Below, piece by piece: positions 16,291-22,489 of a stretch of DNA of 32,042 nt. The stretch is taken from positions 1 to 32,042 of the forward strand of contig NZ_JAKSYH010000205.1 in the NCBI RefSeq assembly GCF_022829295.1. The letters are read 5' to 3'. This DNA is from Methylobacterium sp. J-088. GTDB taxonomy: Bacteria > Pseudomonadota > Alphaproteobacteria > Rhizobiales > Beijerinckiaceae. The position numbers and the translations under genes are program-made. Below the pieces are notes generated by a model. The model was not told where the DNA came from and made no database searches. It was given only the letters and a program-made list of their open reading frames with translations. Numbering within the stretch: the first letter of the stretch is position 1; each line of letters starts with the position of its first letter.

Positions 16291-17148
16291 TTATTCGGCC
16301 CCGGCCTTCAGGCCCACGGCCAGGAACCGCTCGATCATCGCGTCGACCTGATCGGCCACCTCGAGCGTGTTGAAATGTCCCGCGAGCAGCGTCTTGGCGG
16401 TGACGAGTTGCGGGCAGAGCTCGCGCAGCCGGTCGAGATTCCGCGCCGCCTCGACCAGGGGTACGTCCGCCGAGATGTACGCCATGGGGATCCGGCAGGC
16501 GCGCGCGGCCGGGACGGGATCGTGGTGCAGCGCGATGCTCCGCAGCGCCGCGCAGGCCACGTGCTGCGGCGTCCGCTCGGCCGGGCCGCGGATGAACGTG
16601 TCGAAGAGCGCCTGCCGCCGTGCCGGATGGTCGTAATCGCACCCGATCGCCCAGGCCATGTCGCGCACGACACGCCGGTAGTCCGGGCCGCCCACGCCCG
16701 CCAGCAGACCTTCGATCTCGGCGCTGCCCGCCCCGTCGGGCGACGGCAGGACGATCGTGTCGATCATCACGAGGCCGGTGGCGAGGTCGGGATGGCGGCC
16801 GCACAGCTCCAGGGCCACGGCGCCGCCGAGGCTGTGACCGATGACGACCGGCTTGGCCAGGTCCAGGGTCCGGCACTGCCACGCGATGTCGTCGGCGAAG
16901 CCCTCCATCGTGTAGTCCCCCTCGGGCGCGTCGCTGGCGCCGTGGCCGCGCAGGTTGACCGCCACCACGCGGCGCATCCGCGCGAAATGCGCGATCTGCG
17001 GGGTGAAGATGCCGTGATCGCCGGTCCAGCCGTTGATCAGGAGGAGCGGGTGCCCCTGGGGCCTGGTGGGGCCAGCCTCGATATGGGCGAGCCGGGTGCC
17101 GTCGCGGGTCAGGTGGACGGGCGGCCACGGGGGTGGGTCGAAGATCAT
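16291..17148 (-). CDS. Alpha/beta-fold hydrolase (285 aa)
   Basis: A soluble hydrolase (esterase, lactonase or similar). The nucleophile elbow is GHSLGG with Ser106, the oxyanion/N-terminal strand region reads LLLINGWTGDHGIF, and the catalytic His is in AGHFNTLEV near the C-terminus. An Asp in YISADVPLVE is the probable acid. The reading frame continues open for over 400 codons upstream, but the true start is the ATG at 17148, which overlaps the MFS gene stop as ATGA and begins MIFDPPPWPPVHLTRDGTRLA. It is the third gene of a coupled trio (glycosyltransferase, MFS, hydrolase), so it may activate or degrade the compound handled by its partners. The substrate cannot be deduced. Confidence 0.9.
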   Translation of the reverse strand: MIFDPPPWPPVHLTRDGTRLAHIEAGPTRPQGHPLLLINGWTGDHGIFTPQIAHFARMRRVVAVNLRGHGASDAPEGDYTMEGFADDIAWQCRTLDLAKPVVIGHSLGGAVALELCGRHPDLATGLVMIDTIVLPSPDGAGSAEIEGLLAGVGGPDYRRVVRDMAWAIGCDYDHPARRQALFDTFIRGPAERTPQHVACAALRSIALHHDPVPAARACRIPMAYISADVPLVEAARNLDRLRELCPQLVTAKTLLAGHFNTLEVADQVDAMIERFLAVGLKAGAE

Positions 17149-18404
17149 ACGGGTTCTCCGTGTCGCTGGGAGGGAGAGCGGGACGAGGACGGACGGGCGG
17201 CCGGGCGCGCGAGGCCGGCGAAGGCCGCGATCGCCGCGAGGCAGCCGCCGAGCATCACGGCGGCCATCGACAGGGCGGAGCGCCCGTCGAAGAGCCGGGC
17301 GACGAGATCGCTGGCGATGGCCGCCCCGATCATCTGCAGGCAGAACACGATGGCGCCGGCGGTGCCGGCGGCCTCGGGGGCCGCCTCCGTCGCGCCGTGG
17401 ATGGCGTTCGGCGAGACGAGGCCGAAGGCGAGACCCATGCCGGCCATCGCGGCGATCACCGGCACCTCTGAGGGCGTGAAGACCAGTGCATCGACGAGGA
17501 GCATCGCCGCCAGGAGTGTCGCCCCGGCGAGCCCAGCGCCGATCACCCGGTGGGAATTGATGCCCCGGGCGGCGAGGCGGCCGTTCAGGGCGGCGCCGGC
17601 CATCACCAACAGGGAACTCGACCCGAAGAGGAGCCCGTAGGCCGACGGGCTGAACCCAAGGGCGCCGACGAACACCAGCGCGGAGCCTGTGATGTAGGCG
17701 AAGACCGCACCCGCCGCCTCGGCGTTGCACAGGGCGTGGCCGAGGAAGCCCCGGTTCGCCAGGATTTTTCGATAGGCGCGCAGAATTCCGGACGGAGCGG
17801 GGCCGGGGGCACAGGGCAGGGTTTCTGCCACCCATGGCATCGCCGCCAGGATCGTGAGGGCCGCTGCGAGCGGCGCGGCGTGGATCAGGCGCCAGCCGCC
17901 GACATCCATCAGGCCGGCCCCCAGCGTCGGGGCCACCATCGGCACGACGTTGACGATCAGGACGACGAACGACATCCGGGCACGCGCCGCCTCGCCGGCG
18001 AACAGGTCGCGCACCATCGCGAAGACCGCCATGCCGGGACCGGCCGCACCGATCCCCTGGACGGCGCGGGACAGCAGGATCTGTGGCAGCGTCCGTGACG
18101 CGGCGCAGCCGAGGCTGCCCCCGATCAGGAGGAGGCAGCCGCAGACGATCGCGGGCCGGCGCCCGAGCCGATCCGAGACCGGCCCGTAGACCAGGAGCGC
18201 GGCACCGAGCCCGAGCAGGTAGACGGCCATGGCCGCGCCAATTGCGGCGGTCGGGACGTGCAGTGCGGCCGCCGTCTCCGACAGGCTCGGCAGGATCATG
18301 TCGATCCCGAAGGTCGGGAGCGCTGCGAGCAGCCCGAGCAGCGCCGAGAAGGCCCGTGACTCGGGGTGGATGCGGGGCCGCGCCGGCATGGCGGTCCCCC
18401 TCAC
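17145..18404 (-). CDS. MFS transporter, Bcr/CflA-type drug efflux (419 aa)
   Basis: An inner-membrane proton antiporter with about 12 hydrophobic segments. The N-terminal LLAALPTFGIDMILPSL is the Bcr/CflA pattern (…TDMYLPALP), and motif A is present as GPVSDRLGRRPAI. The C-terminal tail is short and Arg/Ser-rich. Its start overlaps the glycosyltransferase stop and its stop overlaps the hydrolase start, each by 4 bases (ATGA), so the three genes form one translationally coupled unit. A second Met lies five codons in. It probably exports the glycosylated product or the toxic acceptor of its neighbours. The substrate is unknown. Confidence 0.92.
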   Translation of the reverse strand: MRGTAMPARPRIHPESRAFSALLGLLAALPTFGIDMILPSLSETAAALHVPTAAIGAAMAVYLLGLGAALLVYGPVSDRLGRRPAIVCGCLLLIGGSLGCAASRTLPQILLSRAVQGIGAAGPGMAVFAMVRDLFAGEAARARMSFVVLIVNVVPMVAPTLGAGLMDVGGWRLIHAAPLAAALTILAAMPWVAETLPCAPGPAPSGILRAYRKILANRGFLGHALCNAEAAGAVFAYITGSALVFVGALGFSPSAYGLLFGSSSLLVMAGAALNGRLAARGINSHRVIGAGLAGATLLAAMLLVDALVFTPSEVPVIAAMAGMGLAFGLVSPNAIHGATEAAPEAAGTAGAIVFCLQMIGAAIASDLVARLFDGRSALSMAAVMLGGCLAAIAAFAGLARPAARPSSSRSPSQRHGEPV

Positions 18405-19672
18405 GCCCAGAGCCGGCCTCCGCCTCGGGATGCGGCATCCCGGTGCGCGGCGACCATGGCGGCGATCTCGCGGACGAGCCCGCCCGCGTTGAGATCGGCC
18501 TGAACGGCGGCACCGAGGGTCCCGGCGGCCGTGCGGAAGCCCGGTTCCACCAGGAGCCGGCGGACCGCCGCCGCGATCGCGTCCGCGCTCGCCGTCGCGG
18601 GCAGGCGCAGGCCGGCGCCGCGCAGCGCGATCCGGGCGGCGTTGTCGGTTTGGTCCCGGGCGAGCGGGATCACCAGCAGCGGCACGCCGTGCAGCAGCGC
18701 GCGGCTGATGGTCCCGTGGCCGCCCTGGCAGATCACCAGGTCGGCCTCGGTCATGAGGGCGTCATGGGAGGCGGTCGCCACGACGCGGATGGTATCGGGG
18801 GCGTCTAGGTCCCCGACCTCGACGTTCGGGCCGGTGGTCACGATGGTCTCGGCCTCGAGTGTCCCGACGGCGCAAACGATCCGCCGGAGGAGGTCGGTCT
18901 GGTTCTGGGCACCGGTGCTGCCGGCGACGAGGATGCGCGGCCGGCCCGCCCCGGACCACAGGGTCCGGGCGCCCCGCGACCAGACCGGCTCGTCGAGCAG
19001 CGGGCCGATGTAGCGGTAATTGGCGGGGAGCATCGCCCCGTCGAAGTCGAAGGCTTGGCTGACCGCCAACAGGACCCGCTCGGCCCGATCGTAATGCGCG
19101 AAGGCGCTGGCGACCGGCGGAAGCCCGAAAGCGCGCCGTGCGGCGTTGAGCGCCGGCCGGCTGCGCTCCATCGCCAAGACGATCGCGTCGGTCGCCGCGT
19201 CGACCGCAGCCCGCTCCGCCTCGGTCCGCGGCGGCGTCAGACCGCTCGCGGCGGGGGGCATGCCGGGGAGCGGGCGAATGCTGATATGCGGCGACAGGAC
19301 GGCGTGCGGGATGCCGGCCGCCTCGGCGGCCAGGGCGCAGCCGACCAGCAGATCGATGCTGAGGACCGCGTCGGTCGGAAGGCGACGGATCTCGTCGAGC
19401 GTGTCGGCGGCGTAGACGCCGGCCGGGGCGAACATCGCTTGGCGCAGCCAGTCGGCCAGATCCGAGAAATCGACCGGATCGGCTTTCTGTCCGGTCGGGG
19501 CCCGGCGCCACCCGATGAACGGGAAGCCCGCCGCCTCGACCTCGGCGCTCATGGCCGGATCGGCCATGATGCGCGGGCGGTGACCGGCCCGGTGCAATTG
19601 CCGGGCTGCCGTGAGCATCGGGCTGAGATTGCCCGTGGTTCCCCACGAGATGCACAGGACGTCGAGCGACAT
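18401..19672 (-). CDS. GT1-family (GT-B) glycosyltransferase with atypical N-terminal motif (423 aa)
   Basis: First gene of the glycosyltransferase-MFS-hydrolase unit. The donor lobe has VICQGGHGTISRALLHGVPLLVIPLARDQTDNAARI, the family's nucleotide-sugar signature with the closing Asp-Gln. The N-terminus is MSLDVLCISWGTTGNLSPML. Most relatives have His (GH.NP) or Asp (RGD..P) where this protein has Asn15, so the acceptor-activating residue seems changed. Length is normal. A start at 19672 with GGGAAAAA upstream is reasonable. Likely role: glycosylating a small hydrophobic molecule before export by the adjacent MFS pump, as in macrolide-inactivation or secondary-metabolite clusters. Sugar and acceptor unknown. 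Confidence 0.9.
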   Translation of the reverse strand: MSLDVLCISWGTTGNLSPMLTAARQLHRAGHRPRIMADPAMSAEVEAAGFPFIGWRRAPTGQKADPVDFSDLADWLRQAMFAPAGVYAADTLDEIRRLPTDAVLSIDLLVGCALAAEAAGIPHAVLSPHISIRPLPGMPPAASGLTPPRTEAERAAVDAATDAIVLAMERSRPALNAARRAFGLPPVASAFAHYDRAERVLLAVSQAFDFDGAMLPANYRYIGPLLDEPVWSRGARTLWSGAGRPRILVAGSTGAQNQTDLLRRIVCAVGTLEAETIVTTGPNVEVGDLDAPDTIRVVATASHDALMTEADLVICQGGHGTISRALLHGVPLLVIPLARDQTDNAARIALRGAGLRLPATASADAIAAAVRRLLVEPGFRTAAGTLGAAVQADLNAGGLVREIAAMVAAHRDAASRGGGRLWA

Positions 19673-19776
19673 GGTGTTTTTCCCAGTCTGATCGCGCGAG
19701 AGCGCAGTATTCAGGTGTGAGGGGGGCTTTACCGGCGTGCGGTCGTGGACCCGGAGCGCGGAACGACAGCAGCGTG

Positions 19777-20030
19777 CCGGCTCAGGCGAAGCGTGAGCCG
19801 GATGAATGGCGATCGGCGCTCGATCGAGAGCGCCCTCCGCCGAAGCGGGCGCTGGTTCGGCGCGAGAGAGGGCGGTGAAACAACGGCTTCAAGTTGTGCG
19901 CGATTGCAGCGCGCCCAGTACACGACAGTCGTCTGTCGACAGGGTTGGCAAGCGCGACCTGCCCCCTCTCCCGCACGGGAGAGGGGACCCGTGTCCAATT
20001 CGGCGGCGGTGGCGTCACTGTCGTGTACTG
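19777..20030. repeat. Palindrome-rich intergenic mosaic repeat
   Basis: It contains nested dyads: CCGGCTCA/TGAGCCGG (19777-19801), GGCGCTC/GAGCGCC (19815-19834), a 24-nt perfect hairpin at 19963-19986, and a 14-bp inverted pair CAGTACACGACAGT (19916-19929) / ACTGTCGTGTACTG (20017-20030) enclosing that hairpin. Frames across it give Arg/Pro-rich junk. The structure is like the REP/mosaic repeats of Methylobacterium-type genomes. It lies upstream of the glycosyltransferase operon. Confidence 0.65.
19963..19986. repeat. Perfect 11-bp-stem hairpin
   Basis: CCCCTCTCCCG, loop CA, CGGGAGAGGGG. No T-run follows on either strand, so a repeat-type palindrome fits better than a terminator. Confidence 0.7.
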
Positions 20031-20039
20031 TGCACGTTG

Positions 20040-20699
20040 CCATCGGGCACGGCCCTAAAGCGGAACCTTTCTGTTCACGTCGTGCAGAAAATTGATGTAA
20101 TCCGGGTGGATATTGTGGAGACAGCCGCCGTAAGCGAAGCTGACCACCAAAACCTCAAGCCATCGGCAGACGAGACCGGTGCGGGCTGGTCGGCATGCTG
20201 GGGACGAAGCCGGATCCGTCCGTGGTCGCCGTCGAGCGGGCGTCCCGGCAGGTTCATGGGGAGACACGCAGCGCTCAGATCTGGACAGTCGAAACCGTCT
20301 GCGGCGGAGGGTTCGTCGCTCTGCAATTGGGGGGCCTGTCATGCTTACCTCTCGCATTGAGCAGTATGACTGTGAGGCGCTCTAATTACGCTGCTATTTC
20401 GACCTGTATGACTTTCTGTTACAATGGTAATACGACTCTATTGAGCTTGCGGGTTGAAGCCATGTCTTGCGCGAATGCTCACGCCGTGCCGCCCCGCACA
20501 ATGTGGAGGGCGCAATCCTTTGGGGGGCATGATACCAATCCAGCCGTGCAAGGCCCGACGTCCGGACACGCCCTGATAGGCAACCGGGGCGAGCCGACGA
20601 CGGACGCGCGGGTCTGCCGGGGAATGATCTCCCCGCTTCGAGCACGCCCCCCTTCCTGAATCGGCGCGTCGAGATCGTGCCATCGCGGCCAGCGGCCGC
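20040..20699. other. Leader region of the VirG-like operon, no gene recognised
   Basis: A 660-base stretch with several weak overlapping frames on both strands and no recognisable protein. Local AT content rises around 20380-20450, where the vir-box-like site lies, so the promoter is probably there and would leave a long untranslated leader of up to ~250 bases. Confidence 0.45.
20418..20431 (+). promoter_or_regulatory. Vir-box-like site upstream of the VirG-like gene
   Basis: GTTACAATGGTAAT matches 13 of 14 positions of the vir box consensus as I recall it (RTTDCAWWTGHAAY). The reverse complement shares TTACCATT(A/G)TAAC with 15825-15838. It lies about 270 bases before the regulator start, suggesting autoregulation. 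Confidence 0.5.
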
Positions 20700-21476
20700 A
20701 TGATGGAGTTGGCGATGTTCGAACCCAGTCTGGGCCGGGGCCAGAGTCGAGGCGCGCGGGCCGGTACGACGCGCATCCTGCTGATCGAGGACGATGCGGG
20801 CATGCAACGCATCGTGTCGGACCATTTCGCCGACCACGATGTCGACGTCACTCCGGCGACCGACCGGCGGGAGGCGGAGCAACGGCTCGCGGAGGACGCG
20901 TTCGACCTCGTGGTGCTGGACCTGCGCCTGGGGTCGGAGAACGGCCTCGACCTGTTGCGCGACCTGCGCGCCAAAAGCGACCTCCCGGTGATCATCACCA
21001 CCGGCCATCGTCGGGACGAGATCGACCGGGTGATCGGACTGGAACTCGGTGCGGACGACTACATCGTCAAACCCTACGGCCTGCGCGAACTGCTGGCGCG
21101 GGTCCGGGTCATCCTGCGGCGGGCCGAAGTCACGCCGGCTCCGGCGCGGGTTCAGGACTCTCATCGCAGCGGCTTCGACGGCTGGGTGCTCGACCGGCGC
21201 CGCCGACGCCTGACCGACCCCGCCGGCGCGGACGTCGCCCTCAGCAAGGGCGAGTACGCGCTGCTGGTCGCCTTCCTCGATGCCCCCCAGCGCCCGCTGA
21301 GCCGCGAGCAGCTCCTGCAGGCCACGCGCGTCCACGAGGACGTGTTCGACCGCAGCATCGACGTCCAGATCCTGCGGCTGCGCCGGAAGCTGGAGGCGGA
21401 TCCGAGCGCGCCGCGTCTGATCGTGACCGAGCGCGGTATCGGCTACGTCTTCGCCGTGCCCGTCGAGAAGCTGTGA
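20700..21476 (+). CDS. VirG-like OmpR-family response regulator (258 aa)
   Basis: A DNA-binding response regulator. The receiver (~24-135) has the acidic pocket Glu30-Asp31-Asp32, phospho-acceptor Asp74 in LVVLDLRLGSENGLDLL, Thr100/Thr101 and Lys124. The winged-helix domain (~150-255) ends SREQLL..TRVHEDVFDRSIDVQILRLRRKLE and RGIGYVF. The wording closely follows Agrobacterium VirG (LNLGREDGLEIVRNLAAKSDIP; VYDRSIDVLILRLRRKLEADPSSPQLI) as I remember it, and the partner kinase is VirA-like. MMELAM gives two or three possible starts. Its stop overlaps the following GTG start by 4 bases. It probably activates its own operon, judging from the upstream vir-box-like site. Confidence 0.93.
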   Translation: MMELAMFEPSLGRGQSRGARAGTTRILLIEDDAGMQRIVSDHFADHDVDVTPATDRREAEQRLAEDAFDLVVLDLRLGSENGLDLLRDLRAKSDLPVIITTGHRRDEIDRVIGLELGADDYIVKPYGLRELLARVRVILRRAEVTPAPARVQDSHRSGFDGWVLDRRRRRLTDPAGADVALSKGEYALLVAFLDAPQRPLSREQLLQATRVHEDVFDRSIDVQILRLRRKLEADPSAPRLIVTERGIGYVFAVPVEKL

Positions 21477-22489
21477 CCGTGGCGCCGCCGCGCGTGTTAC
21501 CGGTCCCCTTAGACCGGTTCCGCTGGGCAGCCCTCGCGGCCGCCCTGATCGGCAGCGCCCTGGCCGTCCTGCCGCCGGCCGCCGGGGAAGGGCCGCCGGG
21601 CCGCCCTCCCCTGCCAACCGAAGCCGTGGACGCCCAGGACGTCATCACGCCGGTCCCGAGCAGCCTCGGTGCGGATCCGGACCGGGTCGCCCTCGGCCGG
21701 ATGCTGTTTTCCGACACGCGGCTGTCGCGCGGGGGCGACCGGGCCTGCATCACCTGCCACGACATCCGCACGAATGGCGCCAGCGCGGTCGCCCGGAATC
21801 TCACCGCCGACGGCACACCGGTGCCACGCAATACGCCCACCGCCTTCAACGCGGCGCTGAGCTTTCGCCTGGGCTGGGCGGGCGACATTCCCAGTCTGCC
21901 GGACCAGGCCGAGATCGCCCTGACGCAGCCGGAATTCCTGGGCGGATCCTGGCTCCGCATCCTCGCGGTCGTCCGGGGCGATCCGGCGCTCGCCGGCCCG
22001 TTCCAGGCGGCCTACGGGCGGGAGGCCGACCGGGCGGCGGTCATCGACGCGATCAACAGCTTCGAGCGCAGCCTGCTCACCCCGGACAGCCGCTTCGACC
22101 GGTGGCTGCGCGGCGACACCCACGCGCTGACCGAGGCCGAGCGGGCCGGCTACGCGCTGTTCCAGGGCATCGGCTGCGCGGCCTGCCACCAGGGCATCAA
22201 CGTCGGTGGCAACCTGTTCGAGAAGGTCGGGATCTTCGTCACGATCCCCAACAAGACCGCCGAGGTGCTGCGGGTGCCGAGCCTGCGCAACGTCGCGGTC
22301 ACGGCGCCCTATTTCGACGACGGCGGCGTCGCCACGCTCCCCGAGGCGGTGAGACTCATGGCCCAGGCGCAGCTCGGACGGGAGCTGACGCCCGCGCAGG
22401 CCGCCTCGATCGTAGCGTTCCTCGGGACCCTGACCGGCTCCTACGAGGGCCGGCCCCTGACGGCGCCCGCTGCCGCGCCGCAGCCATGA
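21473..22489 (+). CDS. Diheme cytochrome c peroxidase/MauG-family protein (338 aa)
   Basis: An exported diheme c-type protein. A hydrophobic N-terminal signal (about residues 18-38) leads to the periplasm. Two haem-attachment sites are clear: CITCH (92-96) and CAACH (235-239). VALGRMLFSDTRLS, PRNTPTAFNAA, and LRVPSLRNVAVTAPYFDDG are hallmark segments of the bacterial CcpA/MauG superfamily. It starts with GTG at 21473, overlapping the regulator stop by 4 bases, and its stop overlaps the kinase ATG by 4 bases. It is therefore embedded inside a two-component operon, which suggests a redox or peroxide input to the kinase or a target of it. True peroxidase and MauG-like activity cannot be separated from sequence alone. 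Confidence 0.92.
   Translation: MTVAPPRVLPVPLDRFRWAALAAALIGSALAVLPPAAGEGPPGRPPLPTEAVDAQDVITPVPSSLGADPDRVALGRMLFSDTRLSRGGDRACITCHDIRTNGASAVARNLTADGTPVPRNTPTAFNAALSFRLGWAGDIPSLPDQAEIALTQPEFLGGSWLRILAVVRGDPALAGPFQAAYGREADRAAVIDAINSFERSLLTPDSRFDRWLRGDTHALTEAERAGYALFQGIGCAACHQGINVGGNLFEKVGIFVTIPNKTAEVLRVPSLRNVAVTAPYFDDGGVATLPEAVRLMAQAQLGRELTPAQAASIVAFLGTLTGSYEGRPLTAPAAAPQP

Noticed and set aside
16291..18513. A single 740-codon minus-strand frame
   Set aside because: Only the last 285 codons are the hydrolase; the rest is an out-of-frame shadow of the MFS gene. The ATGA overlap fixes the real start at 17148.
20055..20660. Several frames of 80-150 codons on both strands upstream of the VirG-like gene
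   Set aside because: Overlapping, of biased composition and without family resemblance; the region looks like leader DNA.
22102..22485. N-terminal extension of the kinase frame
   Set aside because: It overlaps the peroxidase gene out of frame; ATG at 22486 gives a proper membrane helix and a coupled start.
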